The notes under the pieces are model-generated. The model saw only the letters and a list, made by a program, of their open reading frames with translations, ran no database searches and was not told where the DNA came from. Shown here one piece after another: positions 7,518-17,111 of a stretch of DNA of 64,000 nt; the first letter of the stretch is position 1; each line of letters begins with the position of its first letter. The DNA comes from Colidextribacter sp. OB.20 (GTDB lineage: Bacteria; Bacillota; Clostridia; Oscillospirales; Oscillospiraceae), in assembly GCF_009911595.1 (NCBI RefSeq), contig NZ_QWKG01000001.1, positions 91,474 to 155,473 of the forward strand, read 5' to 3'. The translations under genes were made by a program, and so were the position numbers.

Positions 7518-7592
7518 ATGGAGCTTCAAAGTTCTCTCATGGACCTGGAGGAGGCGGTCAGCCGTGTGTCTGATGGGCTGAACGCAGTATAG
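7518..7592 (+). CDS. Truncated small helical ORF of module A
   Basis: The 24-residue ORF MELQSSLMDLEEAVSRVSDG-LNAV stops at TAG. It aligns with the N-terminus of the module C protein (LNDLEEAFGQLSDGLIAM) and more loosely with module B. It lacks the second half (LM.iGL...DGF.A) present in both. AAGGAG lies ~9 bases before the ATG. A terminator starts 8 bases after the stop, so it is either a decayed copy or a short version. Confidence 0.5.
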   Translation: MELQSSLMDLEEAVSRVSDGLNAV

Positions 7593-7599
7593 CGCAGTC

Positions 7600-7637
7600 G
7601 AAGCGGCAAGGTCAGCACCTTGCCGCTTCTGTTTTTC
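7600..7637 (+). terminator. Rho-independent terminator of module A
   Basis: The perfect 13-bp stem GAAGCGGCAAGGT and ACCTTGCCGCTTC, loop CAGC, is followed by TGTTTTTCT. Confidence 0.9.
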
Positions 7638-7639
7638 TC

Positions 7640-9916
7640 TTATTGCCCGGCCATCAGGCGCATATATTTCCCCGTCTCCGACCGGGGGCAGTCCAGCAGC
7701 TGGGCCGGAGTGCCGGCAAAGAGGATCTCGCCCCCTCTGCTTCCCCCCTCGGGGCCCATGTCGATGACCCAGTCGGCGGCGGCGATCAGGGCCAGCCGGT
7801 GCTCCACAATGACCACCGTGTTGCCCTGGTCCACCAGCCGCCGGAGCAGGGCGAGCAGCTGCTCCGCATCCCGGCTGTGCAGGCCGGTGGAGGGCTCATC
7901 CAGGATGTAGACGTTCCCCTCGGTGTGCAGCTCGCTGGCCAGCTTCAGCCGCTGGACCTCGCCGCCGGACAGGGTGCTGGTGGGCTGGCCCAGGGTCATG
8001 TAGCCCAGCCCCACCTCGCACAGAGTCCGGAGGGGGCCGGTGATCTTCTCCTCCCGGAAGAACTCCACCGCCTCCACCACCGTCATGTCCAGCACCTGCT
8101 GGATGTTCCTGCCCTGGAACTCATAGCTCAGGGCGGTGGGGTTGAAGCGGGCCCCCCGGCACTCCTCACACAGGATGGTCACCGGGTCGGCGAAGGCCAC
8201 CTCCGGGGTGATCTCCCCCTTGCCCTTGCACACCGGGCACGCCCCCTTGGAGTTGAAGCTGAACCACTGGGGGCTGACCTTGTTGGCCTTGCCGAAGAGC
8301 TTGCGGATCTCGTCCATCACTCCGGTGTAGGTGGCGGGGGTGGACCGGCTGGAGGTGCCGATGGGCTTCTGGTCGATGACGATGGCCTCCGGGTGGCGGG
8401 AGACAAACTCCTCACAGATCAGACTGCTCTTTCCCGAGCCGGCCACCCCGGACACGGCGGTCAGCACCCCCTTGGGGATGTCCGCATCCACGTTTTTCAG
8501 GTTGTGGAGCTTCGCTCCCCGGATGGGGAAGCTCTCAGTCCAGGGCAGGGGGCTGGGGTTGGGCCGGACGGTCTCCCGCAGGGCGGCGGCGGTGAGGGTG
8601 TCGGCCTGCTTCAGCCCGGCCAGGTCCCCTTGATAGACAATCTGTCCTCCGCGGCTGCCCGCCAGGGGGCCCAGCTCGATGATGTGGTCGGCCAGCTCCA
8701 GCATCTGCCGGCTGTGCTCCACCACCAGCACGGTGCTGCCCATGTCCCGCAGGGCCAGCAGCAGCCTGCCGATGCGCCGGGCATCCGCCGGGTGGAGGCC
8801 CGCGGTGGGCTCGTCAAAGATGTAGGTAATGTTGTTCAGGGCGCTGCCCAGATGGCGGACCATCTTCAGCCGCTGGGACTCCCCTCCGGACAGGGAGTCC
8901 GTCCGCCGGGACAGGCTGAGATAGCCCAGGCCCACGTCCACCATCCGCTGGAGGCAGGCGGTGATCTGCCCGGCGATGGCCCGGCCCAGGGGGCTGTCAA
9001 TGGCCTCCAGCACCGGAATGAGCTCGCTGACCTGCATGTCGTAGTAGTCGGAGATATTGTGCCCGTTGATTCGGGAGGCCAGGGCCAGAGGATTCAGGCC
9101 GCTGCCCCCGCAGGTGACGCAGGGCCGGCGGCGGACAAAGAGCATCACCTCGTCCTGGATGGACTTTTTCAGGGCGGAGATGTCCCGGTTCAGATAGAGC
9201 CGGTTGAACCGGGGGACCACACCCTCGTAGGGGACCTGGGAGACCTGGCCGGTGTTGTGCCGCAAAAAGCCCAGCTTCAGGGGCTCATCCGGGCCGACGC
9301 GGAGAACCTTCCACTCCTCGGGGGTAAAGTCCCGCAACTTCTTGTCCGGGTCCAGGAGGGGACAGCAGCGGTAGTAGAACTCCTGCCAGCTGCCGCCGGA
9401 GAACTGGCTGAACCGCAGTCCCTTGCCGTTGAGGGTCTCGTCCAGGTCGAACATCTTCTCCTCGTCCAGCTCCACCTTCTCCCCCAGGCCGGTGCAGTCG
9501 GGACACATCCCCTTGGGGTGGTTGAAGGAGTAGGCCATAGCCCCTCCGGCGCTGGGCTGCCCCACCCGGGAGAACAGCAGGCGGATGAGGGGGGCCACGT
9601 CGGCGGCGGTGCCCACGGTGGACCGGGCATTAGAGCCGATGGGCCGCTGGTCCACCACCACGCTGGGGGTCAGATTCCGGATGGACTCCACCGGGGGCCG
9701 CTCATACCGGGGCAGGCGGGCCCGGAGGAACATGGGGTAGGTGGACTGCCACTGGCGGCTGCTCTCCACCGCCACCGTGTCGAAAGCCAGGGAGCTCTTT
9801 CCCGAGCCCGACACCCCTGTCAGCACCACCAGCTTCTCCTTGGGGATGTCCACATCGACGCGCTTCAGGTTGTTGGCGGACGCGCCCACAATCTCAATTT
9901 TTTCTCCGCTGCTCAC
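7640..9916 (-). CDS. UvrA-like ABC ATPase (short UvrA2/DrrC-type)
   Basis: The product has 758 residues, shorter than repair UvrA (~940). Two ABC modules are present. Half 1 has GVSGSGKSS (Walker A), a CPDC zinc-finger half, [16 protein letters not shown] and [11 protein letters not shown]. Half 2 has [18 protein letters not shown]...[16 protein letters not shown] and [10 protein letters not shown]. Short UvrA paralogues of this class are tied to antibiotic tolerance or non-canonical repair; the substrate here is unknown. No uvrB or uvrC lies nearby. The GTG start at 9916 has AAAGGA 10 bases upstream. ATG at 9937 and TTG at 9946 are also in frame but lack such a site. Confidence 0.88.
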   Translation of the reverse strand: MSSGEKIEIVGASANNLKRVDVDIPKEKLVVLTGVSGSGKSSLAFDTVAVESSRQWQSTYPMFLRARLPRYERPPVESIRNLTPSVVVDQRPIGSNARSTVGTAADVAPLIRLLFSRVGQPSAGGAMAYSFNHPKGMCPDCTGLGEKVELDEEKMFDLDETLNGKGLRFSQFSGGSWQEFYYRCCPLLDPDKKLRDFTPEEWKVLRVGPDEPLKLGFLRHNTGQVSQVPYEGVVPRFNRLYLNRDISALKKSIQDEVMLFVRRRPCVTCGGSGLNPLALASRINGHNISDYYDMQVSELIPVLEAIDSPLGRAIAGQITACLQRMVDVGLGYLSLSRRTDSLSGGESQRLKMVRHLGSALNNITYIFDEPTAGLHPADARRIGRLLLALRDMGSTVLVVEHSRQMLELADHIIELGPLAGSRGGQIVYQGDLAGLKQADTLTAAALRETVRPNPSPLPWTESFPIRGAKLHNLKNVDADIPKGVLTAVSGVAGSGKSSLICEEFVSRHPEAIVIDQKPIGTSSRSTPATYTGVMDEIRKLFGKANKVSPQWFSFNSKGACPVCKGKGEITPEVAFADPVTILCEECRGARFNPTALSYEFQGRNIQQVLDMTVVEAVEFFREEKITGPLRTLCEVGLGYMTLGQPTSTLSGGEVQRLKLASELHTEGNVYILDEPSTGLHSRDAEQLLALLRRLVDQGNTVVIVEHRLALIAAADWVIDMGPEGGSRGGEILFAGTPAQLLDCPRSETGKYMRLMAGQ

Positions 9917-10060
9917 GGGTATCAAGTCCTTTCTCATTCGTTGCAAGCATGGAAAGAGGCCCCCGAGGGAAATCCGTCAAGGGCCGCTCTTTTGCAAAAT
10001 TTTAGACCGAACCGGGCAAACTGTCAACCGAAAGTTTTGCTTTCCCGCAAAAAAGCGCCG

Positions 10061-10441
10061 CTACAGCACATTCACCACCGTCGCCTGCTCCATCTCAGCC
10101 AGCAGCTCCAGCTGGGCCGTCAGGTCGGCGTTGGCGGCGTTGTACTGGTCGGGCTCCCGAAGGGGCAGATACTCCAGCACCTGGCGGAAGGCCCGCAGGA
10201 CCTGGTCCGTATCGCCGTGGCGCATGAGGGTATGAAAATAGAAGTGGTGGCTCTGCCAGTCCTCATAGACCTGGCGGGTCACCGCCTCCGCCAGGACCCA
10301 GTTGTCCTGCTCTGCCAGAGCCTGGGCCTGGCGCAGCCGGTCCGCCATTTCCCCGGTGAGGGACTGAGCGTACCAGGCGTTAACCAGGCTGGCCCCCAGC
10401 AGCAGGACCAGCAGCCCCGCCGCGATCCAAAGTCGTTTCAT
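10061..10441 (-). CDS. DUF4363 family protein
   Basis: The 126-residue protein begins MKRLWIAAGLLVLLLGASLV, one N-terminal membrane or signal helix. A helical extracytoplasmic domain follows, with the family-like segments ALAEQDNWVLAEAVTRQVYE.W and FRQVLEYLPLREPDQYNAAN. DUF4363 genes commonly follow DUF421 genes in clostridia, as here (DUF421 is upstream on the same strand, with an R1 repeat between). The role is unknown. The ATG at 10441 has AGGAGG upstream. Confidence 0.82.
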   Translation of the reverse strand: MKRLWIAAGLLVLLLGASLVNAWYAQSLTGEMADRLRQAQALAEQDNWVLAEAVTRQVYEDWQSHHFYFHTLMRHGDTDQVLRAFRQVLEYLPLREPDQYNAANADLTAQLELLAEMEQATVVNVL

Positions 10442-10511
10442 TGGAATACCTCCTATCTCATGCAGGGGCGGCCTGCGGCCACCTGTATTGAGGCTCACAG
10501 GCAGGCCAGGT

Positions 10512-10584
10512 GTAGGGCGGGACGACCCCGGCCCGCCGCCGGCAGCCCTCCGCAAAACGGCGCGCCGAGGTCGTCGCGCCCTAC
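10512..10584. repeat. R1 palindromic repeat, copy b
   Basis: It starts GTAGGGCGGGACGACC and ends GGTCGTCGCGCCCTAC, between DUF421 and DUF4363. It would form a long stem in the transcript of this gene pair. Confidence 0.8.
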
Positions 10585-10594
10585 CCAAATTTTA

Positions 10595-11269
10595 TTACCG
10601 CTCCTTCTCCGCCAAATATACCGCGTCCGCCTCGTCCACCAGCAGGAGAAACACCTTTTCCAGGTCCCGGCACCCCCGCTGGGCCAGCTGTCTGTCCAGC
10701 CAGGGGCGATCATGGCCCAGAGCCTTCAGATTTTGCTCCAGCAGCTTGCCGTCGCTGACCACCACCCGGGGCAGGCCCCCCTCCTCCACAGACACCTTCA
10801 GATCCCGGGCTGTAGGGGGCTTCTGGTTGGCGTAGGGCAGGACAGACAGCTGGCCGTTGGTCTCCAAAATGGCGTATTTGATCTGGCTGATGTCAGTGTA
10901 GCCCTGGATGCGCAGCTCCTCCAGCAGCTCGTCCACTGTCAGGCGGGTCTTGGACATCTCCCTCTGAACCAGCGCGCCGTCCCGCACCACCATGCTGGGC
11001 CGGCCGCACAGCAGTGCCCGGAATTTGACGCTCTTCATGGTGAGCACCGACAGGATCATGGTCAGCGACATCAGGGCCAGGATGGGCACCACCCCGGTGA
11101 GCAGGGGGATGCCGTAGTCCTGCATGGGCACTGAGGCCAGGTCGGCGATGATGAGGGACAGCACCAGCTCAGAGGGCTCCAGCTCTCCCACCTGCCGCTT
11201 GCCCATCAGCCGCACCCCGGCGATGATGAGGATGTATAGGATAATGGTCCGCATAAGGCCGGTGAACAT
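10595..11269 (-). CDS. DUF421 (YetF-like) membrane protein
   Basis: The 224-residue protein has two or three N-terminal membrane helices (~6-22, ~34-52, ~60-80). The YetF-type cytoplasmic part is marked by GKRQVGELEPSELVLSLIIAD, then GRPSMVVRDG.L, then ELLEELR and the C-terminal segment LPRVVVSDGKLL. Homologues affect spore properties in some Bacillus, but the mechanism is not established. The ATG at 11269 is chosen because GGGAGG lies 8 bases upstream. Longer in-frame starts run into repeat R1 copy c. Confidence 0.87.
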   Translation of the reverse strand: MFTGLMRTIILYILIIAGVRLMGKRQVGELEPSELVLSLIIADLASVPMQDYGIPLLTGVVPILALMSLTMILSVLTMKSVKFRALLCGRPSMVVRDGALVQREMSKTRLTVDELLEELRIQGYTDISQIKYAILETNGQLSVLPYANQKPPTARDLKVSVEEGGLPRVVVSDGKLLEQNLKALGHDRPWLDRQLAQRGCRDLEKVFLLLVDEADAVYLAEKER

Positions 11270-11284
11270 GATAACCGCCTCCCT

Positions 11285-11365
11285 GTAGGGGCCGACGACC
11301 TGGGCGGCCCGCATTTTTAGACCCCGCATCTCAGAAAGCGGCGCGCCGGGGTCGTCGCGCCCTAC
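11285..11365. repeat. R1 palindromic repeat, copy c (diverged left arm)
   Basis: The left arm is GTAGGGGCCGACGACC and the right arm GGTCGTCGCGCCCTAC. The spacer is longer than in copies a and b. It lies just upstream of the DUF421 start. Confidence 0.75.
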
Positions 11366-11440
11366 AGACAAGCATATCCTTCCCCACGAATTGCCCAAAT
11401 ATCCCCCGAATATTTATACAGAAAAAGGGAAAACGCCATC

Positions 11441-11469
11441 TTGCCAAAGGGCCGGTTTTTCGATAAAAT
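11441..11469 (+). promoter_or_regulatory. Candidate promoter of carAB
   Basis: TTGCCA and TAAAAT are separated by exactly 17 bases, ~55 bases before carA. I saw no PyrR attenuator or terminator in the short leader. Confidence 0.65.
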
Positions 11470-11522
11470 AACTTGATAACTTATGGGCACAAGAACTGGA
11501 ATGGAAAGCGAGTGAACGAAAG

Positions 11523-12668
11523 ATGAAAGCGACCTTGATTCTAGCCAACGGGAGCATCTTCTCCGGCACCAGCATCGGCTCCACCGAGACGCGGGTGTGC
11601 GAGATGGTGTTCAACACCTCTATGGCCGGCTATCAGGAGATTCTCACCGACCCCTCCTACGCCGGACAGGGCGTGGTCATGTCCTATCCCCTCATCGGCA
11701 ATTACGGCGTCAACCACGAGGACTGCGAGTCCCGCAGGCCCTGGGTGGAGGCCCTCGTGGTCCGGCACCTGTCCCCCCGGGGGAGCAACTTCCGCTGTGA
11801 GGGCGACCTGGGGACCTATCTCAAGGAACACAATATCACCGGCATCCAGGGTGTTGACACCCGGGCGCTGACCAAAATACTCCGCAGCGAGGGGAGCATG
11901 AACGGAATGCTCACCTGCGCGGAGCATTTTAATATCGCTCAGGTGCTGGAGCAGCTGAAGGCCTACCAGGTGAAGGACACGGTCTCCCTGGTCACCCGGA
12001 CGGAGGCGGAGGTCTTCTCCGCCTATGGGGAGGAGCGCCTCCACGTGGCTATGATGGACTACGGCGTCAAGCAGAACATGATCGAGTGTCTGCGCCGGCG
12101 GGGCTGTAAGGTGACCGCCCTGCCCGCCTCCACCTCCGCGGAGGAGGTGCTGTCCGGGGGCTACGACGGGGTGATGCTGTCCAACGGCCCCGGCGACCCG
12201 GCGGAGAACACCGCCATCATTGCCGAGCTGCGTAAGCTCTACGACAGCGACATCCCCCTCTTCGGCGTCTGCCTGGGCCACCAGCTGCTGGCCCTGGCCA
12301 CCGGGGCCAGGACCGGCCGGCTGGCCTACGGCCACCGGGGAGGCAATCACCCCGTCCGGGACCTGGAGAAGGGCCGGGTGTTCATCACCAGCCAGAACCA
12401 CGGATTTATGGTGCTGGCCGACTCGGTGAACCCCGCCGTTGCCGAGGTGAGCCACATCAACGTAAACGACGGCACCTGCGAGGGCCTGCGCTACAAGCGG
12501 CCCAACTGCTTTACCACCCAGTTCCACCCTGAGGCCAACGCCGGCCCCAAGGATACCGAATATCTGTTCAACCGCTTCATTGACAATATGGCAGCCAGGA
12601 AAGCAGGAGGAAACCCCTCCGCCCCTTTCAGGGGAGGCGAAGAGGAAGTTTGTGGAGGTGACAAGTAA
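11523..12668 (+). CDS. carA: Carbamoyl-phosphate synthase small subunit (glutaminase)
   Basis: This 381-residue subunit supplies ammonia from glutamine to CarB for pyrimidine and arginine synthesis. The N-terminal domain has [19 protein letters not shown] and [12 protein letters not shown]. The GATase domain has the nucleophile Cys in [10 protein letters not shown], the triad His/Glu in TQFHPEA, and SNGPGDP. The last ~17 residues ([18 protein letters not shown]) have no family counterpart. They are encoded by DNA resembling an R4 repeat arm (CCGCCCCTTTCAGGGGAGG). The stop overlaps the carB ATG by one base (TAATG). Confidence 0.96.
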   Translation: MKATLILANGSIFSGTSIGSTETRVCEMVFNTSMAGYQEILTDPSYAGQGVVMSYPLIGNYGVNHEDCESRRPWVEALVVRHLSPRGSNFRCEGDLGTYLKEHNITGIQGVDTRALTKILRSEGSMNGMLTCAEHFNIAQVLEQLKAYQVKDTVSLVTRTEAEVFSAYGEERLHVAMMDYGVKQNMIECLRRRGCKVTALPASTSAEEVLSGGYDGVMLSNGPGDPAENTAIIAELRKLYDSDIPLFGVCLGHQLLALATGARTGRLAYGHRGGNHPVRDLEKGRVFITSQNHGFMVLADSVNPAVAEVSHINVNDGTCEGLRYKRPNCFTTQFHPEANAGPKDTEYLFNRFIDNMAARKAGGNPSAPFRGGEEEVCGGDK

Positions 12669-15600
12669 TGCCTAAGTATACCGACATTAAGAAGGTGCTT
12701 GTGCTGGGCTCCGGCCCCATCGTCATCGGCCAGGCCGCCGAGTTTGACTACGCCGGCACCCAGGCCTGCCGCGCCCTCAAGGAGGAGGGCCTGGAGGTGG
12801 TGCTGGTCAACTCCAACCCCGCCACCATCATGACCGACAAGGACATCGCCGACCACGTGTATATCGAGCCGCTGAACATCCCCTCCGTCACCCAGGTCAT
12901 CGAGATGGAGCGGCCCGACTCCATCCTGCCCACCCTGGGCGGTCAGACCGGCCTGAACCTGGCTATGGCCCTCCACGAAAACGGCACCCTGGAGCAGTAC
13001 GGCGTCCGCCTGCTGGGCACGTCGCCGGAGTCCATCCGCAAGGCGGAGGACCGCCAGGGCTTTAAGGACTGCATGGAGTCCATCGGCCAGCCCTGCGTCA
13101 CCTCCCTGGTGGTGGAGAGCGTGGAGGACGCCGTCGCCTTCGCCGAAAGCATCAGTTACCCCGTCATCGTCCGCCCTGCCTACACCCTGGGGGGAACCGG
13201 CGGCGGCATCGCCTATGACCGGGCCTCCCTGGAGGAGATCTCCGAGCGGGGCATCAACCTCAGCCGGGTGGGCCAGGTGCTCATCGAGCGGTGCATCGCC
13301 GGCTGGAAGGAGATCGAGTTTGAGGTCATGCGGGACGGGGCCGGCAACGTCATCACCATCTGCTCTATGGAGAACATCGACCCCGTGGGCGTCCACACCG
13401 GCGACTCCATCGTGGTGGCTCCCACCCAGACCCTGGCAAACAGGGAGTTCCAGATGCTCCGCTCCGCCGCCCTGGACATCATCTCCGCCCTGGAGATCGA
13501 GGGCGGGTGCAACGTGCAGTTCGCCCTGAACCCCGACTCCTTTGAGTACGCCGTCATTGAGGTCAACCCCCGGGTGTCCCGCTCCTCCGCCCTGGCCTCC
13601 AAGGCCACCGGCTACCCCATCGCCAAGGTCGCCGCCAAGGTGGCCCTGGGCTACACCCTGGACGAGATCCCCAACGCCGTCACTGGAAAAACCAAGGCCT
13701 GCTTCGAGCCCACCATCGACTACTGCGTGCTGAAAATCCCCCGCCTGCCCTTCGACAAGTTCACCACCGCCAGCCGCACCCTGGGCACCCAGATGAAGGC
13801 CACCGGCGAGGTCATGGCCATCGCTAACTCCTTCGAGGGGGCCGTCATGAAGGCCATCCGCTCCCTGGAGCTGAACGTCCGGGCGCTGAAGCTGGACAAG
13901 CTGGAGGGGCTGTACACCGACGAGATCGAGGAGCTGCTGGTGAACGTCACCGACGAGCGGCTGTTTGTGGTGGCCGAGGCGTTACGGCGCGGCTTCTCCC
14001 CGCAAAAAATCTACTCTATCACCAAGATGGACATCTGGTTCCTGGACGGCTTCAAGCGGATCATCGACATGGAGGAGGAGCTGAAGCGCTGCAAGGGGGA
14101 GCCGGACATCGACACCCTGAAGCGGGCCAAGGAGATGTGCTTTGCCGACAGCTACATCGGCGCCCTGTGCGGCATGAAGCAGGCCGAGGTGAAGGCCCTG
14201 CGGGAGAAGTATCACATTATCCCCGCCTTCAAGATGGTGGACACCTGCGCCGCTGAGTTCGACGCCGAGACCCCCTACTACTACTCCACCTACGACGGGG
14301 AGAACGAAGCCCGGGACGACGGGTCCGGGCGGAAAAAGGTGCTGGTTTTGGGCTCCGGCCCCATCCGTATCGGCCAGGGCATCGAGTTTGACTACTGCTC
14401 GGTCCACTCGGTGTGGGCCCTGCGGAAGCTGGGCTGCGAGACCATCATCGTCAACAACAACCCAGAGACCGTCTCCACCGACTTCGACGTGGCCGACAAG
14501 CTGTACTTCGAGCCGCTTACGGCAGAAGATGTGCAAAACATCGTGGAGCAGGAAAAGCCCTGGGGGGCGGTGGTCCAGTTCGGCGGACAGACCGCCATCA
14601 AGCTGGCGAAGGCCCTCACCGACATGGGCGTCCGGATTCTGGGCACCTCCTCCGACGGGGTGGACGCCGCCGAGGACCGGGAGCGGTTTGACGAGATTCT
14701 GTCCAAGTGCGGAATCCCCCGGGCCAAGGGCAGGACCGTTTTCACCACCGAGGAGGCTCTGGCCGCCGCCCACGAGCTGGGCTACCCCGTGCTGGTGCGC
14801 CCCTCCTACGTGCTGGGCGGCCAGGGGATGGAGATCGCCTACTCCGACCGGAACATTGAGGAGTTCATGAAGATCATCAACATGACCGTCCAGGAGCACC
14901 CCATCCTGGTGGACAAGTACCTCATGGGCCGGGAGCTGGAGGTGGACGGCGTGTTCGACGGGGAGGACATCCTCATCCCCGGCATCATGGAGCACGTGGA
15001 GCGGGCCGGGGTCCACTCAGGAGACTCCATCGCCGTCTACCCGCCCCTCCACCTGGAGGACAAGCACCGGGAGCTCATCCTCAGGCACACCAAGAACATG
15101 GCTATGCACCTGGGTGTAATTGGCCTGATTAACGCCCAGTATATCCTCTACGACGACGACATCTACGTCATCGAGGTCAACCCCCGGTCCTCCCGGACCA
15201 TCCCCTACATCTCCAAGGTGACGGGGGTGCCCATCATCGATCTGGCTACCAAGGTGATGCTGGGGGCCAAGCTCCGGGACCTGGAATACGGCACCGGCAT
15301 CTATAAGGAGGCCAGCTACTACGCCGTGAAGGCCCCGGTGTTCTCCTTCGAGAAGCTCACCGACGTGGACACCGGCCTGGGCCCGGAGATGAAGTCCACC
15401 GGCGAGGTGCTGGGCCTGGCCGAAACCTATCCCCAGGCTCTGCTCAAGGCCTTCAAAGGCTCCGGGATGCGGGCTCCCAAGAGGGGCGGCCGGATCATCA
15501 TCACCGTGAAGGACGAGGACAAGGAGGAGAGCATCTCCATCGCCCGGGGCTTTGAGGACATGGGGGTGGAGCTGTACGCCACCGCCGGCACCTGCCAGAC

Positions 15601-15877
15601 CCTCACCGAGGCGGGCATCGAGTGCAAGGTGGTCAACCGGGTCTCCCAGGCCCACCCTAACATCCTGGACATGATCGCCTCCGGCACCGTGGACCTGATT
15701 ATCAACACCCCCACCCGGGGCAGGAAGCACGACTCCGACGGCTTCCGCATCCGCCGCTCCGCCGTGGAGCACGGGGTGGGCTGCGTCACCTCGGTGGACA
15801 CCGCCCGGGCCCTGCTCACTGTCCGGCAGCAGAGCCGCAGCGAGGACCTGACACCCATCGATATTACAAAAATCTGA
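12668..15877 (+). CDS. carB: Carbamoyl-phosphate synthase large subunit
   Basis: The protein has 1069 residues, the usual length. Two homologous ATP-grasp halves each begin [10 protein letters not shown] (residues ~8 and ~555). The N half has [14 protein letters not shown] and the C half [15 protein letters not shown], with Asn/Glu metal-binding motifs EVNPR in each. The oligomerisation segment lies at ~400-545 and the C-terminal allosteric MGS-like domain at ~935-1069 ([17 protein letters not shown]). It makes carbamoyl phosphate with CarA; the TAATG junction suggests coupled translation. No pyrimidine or arginine genes follow. Confidence 0.97.
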   Translation: MPKYTDIKKVLVLGSGPIVIGQAAEFDYAGTQACRALKEEGLEVVLVNSNPATIMTDKDIADHVYIEPLNIPSVTQVIEMERPDSILPTLGGQTGLNLAMALHENGTLEQYGVRLLGTSPESIRKAEDRQGFKDCMESIGQPCVTSLVVESVEDAVAFAESISYPVIVRPAYTLGGTGGGIAYDRASLEEISERGINLSRVGQVLIERCIAGWKEIEFEVMRDGAGNVITICSMENIDPVGVHTGDSIVVAPTQTLANREFQMLRSAALDIISALEIEGGCNVQFALNPDSFEYAVIEVNPRVSRSSALASKATGYPIAKVAAKVALGYTLDEIPNAVTGKTKACFEPTIDYCVLKIPRLPFDKFTTASRTLGTQMKATGEVMAIANSFEGAVMKAIRSLELNVRALKLDKLEGLYTDEIEELLVNVTDERLFVVAEALRRGFSPQKIYSITKMDIWFLDGFKRIIDMEEELKRCKGEPDIDTLKRAKEMCFADSYIGALCGMKQAEVKALREKYHIIPAFKMVDTCAAEFDAETPYYYSTYDGENEARDDGSGRKKVLVLGSGPIRIGQGIEFDYCSVHSVWALRKLGCETIIVNNNPETVSTDFDVADKLYFEPLTAEDVQNIVEQEKPWGAVVQFGGQTAIKLAKALTDMGVRILGTSSDGVDAAEDRERFDEILSKCGIPRAKGRTVFTTEEALAAAHELGYPVLVRPSYVLGGQGMEIAYSDRNIEEFMKIINMTVQEHPILVDKYLMGRELEVDGVFDGEDILIPGIMEHVERAGVHSGDSIAVYPPLHLEDKHRELILRHTKNMAMHLGVIGLINAQYILYDDDIYVIEVNPRSSRTIPYISKVTGVPIIDLATKVMLGAKLRDLEYGTGIYKEASYYAVKAPVFSFEKLTDVDTGLGPEMKSTGEVLGLAETYPQALLKAFKGSGMRAPKRGGRIIITVKDEDKEESISIARGFEDMGVELYATAGTCQTLTEAGIECKVVNRVSQAHPNILDMIASGTVDLIINTPTRGRKHDSDGFRIRRSAVEHGVGCVTSVDTARALLTVRQQSRSEDLTPIDITKI

Positions 15878-15906
15878 TTGTATTTTTCTGTTTTAAGCGA
15901 TATAAT
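15878..15906 (+). promoter_or_regulatory. Promoter of brnTA
   Basis: TTGTAT and TATAAT are separated by 17 bases. The -35 begins immediately after the carB stop codon, so the toxin-antitoxin pair has its own promoter. Confidence 0.8.
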
Positions 15907-15921
15907 TAAGAGAGGCGCAGC

Positions 15922-16197
15922 ATGATACTACAATTTGAATGGGACGAGGAAAAAGCGGAACGCAATTTTAAAAAACACGGTATTTTGTTTGAAACTGCGG
16001 CAAAAGTTTTTTCTGATGAAAACCGTATTGAAATTTACGATGAGGCACACAGTATAGACGAGGAGCGGTATATCACAATCGGTTTAGCTGATGAGGTCTT
16101 GTTTGTTGTGTATACTGAGCGTCATCCCAGAATCAGGCTGATTTCCGCGCGTCTCGCGACGGCAAGAGAAAGGAAGGTGTATTATGGTCACATTTGA
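15922..16197 (+). CDS. brnT: BrnT family type II toxin
   Basis: The 91-residue protein starts FEWDEEKAERNFKKHGI, the BrnT hallmark. It continues with F..A.KVF.DEN and the conserved GLAD.VLFVVYTER and RLISAR...RERK.Y segments of this RelE-fold ribonuclease. Toxin is inhibited by BrnA, and the complex represses its own promoter. The coding DNA is clearly AT-richer than carB. It overlaps the antitoxin gene by 14 bases. GAGAGG precedes the ATG. Confidence 0.92.
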   Translation: MILQFEWDEEKAERNFKKHGILFETAAKVFSDENRIEIYDEAHSIDEERYITIGLADEVLFVVYTERHPRIRLISARLATARERKVYYGHI

Positions 16198-16477
16198 GCT
16201 GGAGTCGGGGTCTGTATTGTCTGACGAAGAGAGAAAACTGCTTGCAGAAGCTAAAAAGCTGCCTGTTGTCTATGATGAAGATTCTCCCGAGCTGACTGAC
16301 GCGATGGAACAGGCCTTTCTTGCCGCAAGAAAGGCAAAGCCCTTCCGCGGGGAACCACTTACACTTTACGTCTCTTCCGCAACGATTGAAAAGGTAAAAA
16401 GCATGGGTTCGGACTATATCGCCATTTTGGGCAAACTGCTCGATAAAGCGGTTGACGAATACCGCGCAATCTCTTAA
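16184..16477 (+). CDS. brnA: BrnA-type antitoxin
   Basis: The 97-residue product has an acidic N-terminal half (LSDEERKLLAEAKKLPVVYDED.PELTD) that would wrap the toxin. The C-terminal DNA-binding segment (PLTLYVSSATIEKVKSMGSDYIA) has a ribbon-helix-helix-like pattern. Its place right behind brnT, overlapping it, fits the family order toxin-antitoxin. AAAGGAAGG lies before the ATG. Confidence 0.85.
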   Translation: MVTFELESGSVLSDEERKLLAEAKKLPVVYDEDSPELTDAMEQAFLAARKAKPFRGEPLTLYVSSATIEKVKSMGSDYIAILGKLLDKAVDEYRAIS

Positions 16478-16504
16478 AGCCATTCCCGCCCCCCTTTTAT
16501 AGCA

Positions 16505-16535
16505 GGCCCCCGGCTTACGCCGGGGGCCGATTTTT
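16505..16535 (+). terminator. Rho-independent terminator of brnTA
   Basis: The 10-bp stem GGCCCCCGGC and GCCGGGGGCC, loop TTAC, is followed by GATTTTT. It ends just before the module B promoter. Confidence 0.92.
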
Positions 16536-16538
16536 CTC

Positions 16539-16584
16539 TTGACAGGTTTCCCACAACCATGCTATAATGGTGGTTGTGGGAAAC
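16539..16584 (+). promoter_or_regulatory. Module B promoter with 14-bp palindromic operator around the -10
   Basis: TTGACA (16539) and TATAAT (16563) are separated by 18 bases. GTTTCCCACAACCA (16546-16559) and TGGTTGTGGGAAAC (16571-16584) form a perfect inverted repeat flanking TGCTATAATGG, so a bound dimer or tetramer would cover the -10. The downstream RHH protein is the obvious candidate repressor. Confidence 0.88.
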
Positions 16585-16598
16585 AGGGAGGTGAACTT

Positions 16599-16772
16599 GT
16601 GCCACAAAGAGACAGGGCCCAGTATTTTCGAAATCGCCGCTCTAAATTCAAGGCATTCGCTGTTGAGGTAGAGAAAGACAAAATGGAGCGTTTTGAAGAG
16701 AAGCTGAAAGAAAAAAACGTCTCCAAGGTCAAATGGCTCAACGAAAAGATCGACGAGGAGCTGGGCGAATAA
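16599..16772 (+). CDS. Ribbon-helix-helix-like small basic protein, module B
   Basis: The 57-residue protein starts from GTG at 16599, 6-7 bases after GGGAGG. The sequence runs PQRDRAQYFRNRRSKFKAF, AVEVEKDKMERFEEKLKEKN, then VSKVKWLNEKIDEELGE: a basic arm, a strand and two helices. Its closest relative here is the module C protein (RAEYFRRRR..., ending QWVNEKIDEEL). It likely represses its own promoter. The function of the module is unknown to me. Confidence 0.72.
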   Translation: MPQRDRAQYFRNRRSKFKAFAVEVEKDKMERFEEKLKEKNVSKVKWLNEKIDEELGE

Positions 16773-16824
16773 AAATAGAGTGCTGGCCGCGCCCTAACAA
16801 GCAACACCAACACTCTATTTACCA
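16773..16824 (+). other. Module B hairpin 1 (TAGAGTG stem)
   Basis: AAATAGAGTG...GG and CC...CACTCTATTT form a 10-bp perfect stem plus inner pairs directly after the RHH stop codon. The T-rich end could give partial termination. Confidence 0.65.
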
Positions 16825-16826
16825 AG

Positions 16827-16880
16827 CCCGGAGGAATGGCAAATCTGATTATGCCACAACGCCGGGTAAAAATCAAGGAG
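16827..16880 (+). other. Conserved hairpin/leader element of module B (NLIMPQ element)
   Basis: CCCGG/CCGGG outer and TGGCA/TGCCA inner pairs enclose AATCTGATTA. A frame ATG GCA AAT CTG ATT ATG is in phase with the next ORF and encodes MANLIMPQRRVKIKEVL. The AAGGAG at its end is the ribosome-binding site of the ORF at 16887. Confidence 0.6.
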
Positions 16881-16886
16881 GTACTT

Positions 16887-17090
16887 ATGAGTTTACAGCA
16901 GGAATTGCTGGAGCTGGAGACAGCGGCTAATCAGGTTTCCAGGATCATCAACGCCATAGACCTGATGTCCATCGGTTTGGACCAGGAGGACGACTCCCAT
17001 GCGGACGGTTTTTTCGCCGTCTGCGACTATCTGATCCAGGCTGACCGGGCTCTGCGGGAGCAGGTGAGCCGCTGTATGAAGGCGCTGTAA
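16887..17090 (+). CDS. Small helical protein of module B
   Basis: The 67-residue acidic protein starts MSLQQELLELETAANQVSRI; the middle has AIDLMSIGLDQEDDSHADGF, and the end is REQVSRCMKAL. It is mostly amphipathic helix, with no signal peptide or membrane segment. It matches the module C protein in L.eLE.A...S, LM..GL and DGFfA. Such a product behind an autoregulated RHH gene could be a toxin, a partner or a mobile-element accessory; I cannot assign a function. CAAGGAGG 6 bases before the ATG supports the start, but an in-phase upstream ATG at 16836 would add the NLIMPQ leader. Confidence 0.65.
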   Translation: MSLQQELLELETAANQVSRIINAIDLMSIGLDQEDDSHADGFFAVCDYLIQADRALREQVSRCMKAL

Positions 17091-17111
17091 CCCATCGTCA
17101 TGCACCAAAAG

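Noticed and set aside
7643..11134. An 1163-codon open frame on plus, antisense to the UvrA-like, DUF4363 and DUF421 genes
   Set aside because: It follows the codon bias of the genes on the other strand (GC-rich third positions), has low-complexity Gln/Gly/His/Leu composition and matches no family.
11399..11522. A pyrimidine-responsive attenuator before carA
   Set aside because: The leader is short and lacks the anti-antiterminator/terminator pair or a PyrR-binding loop.
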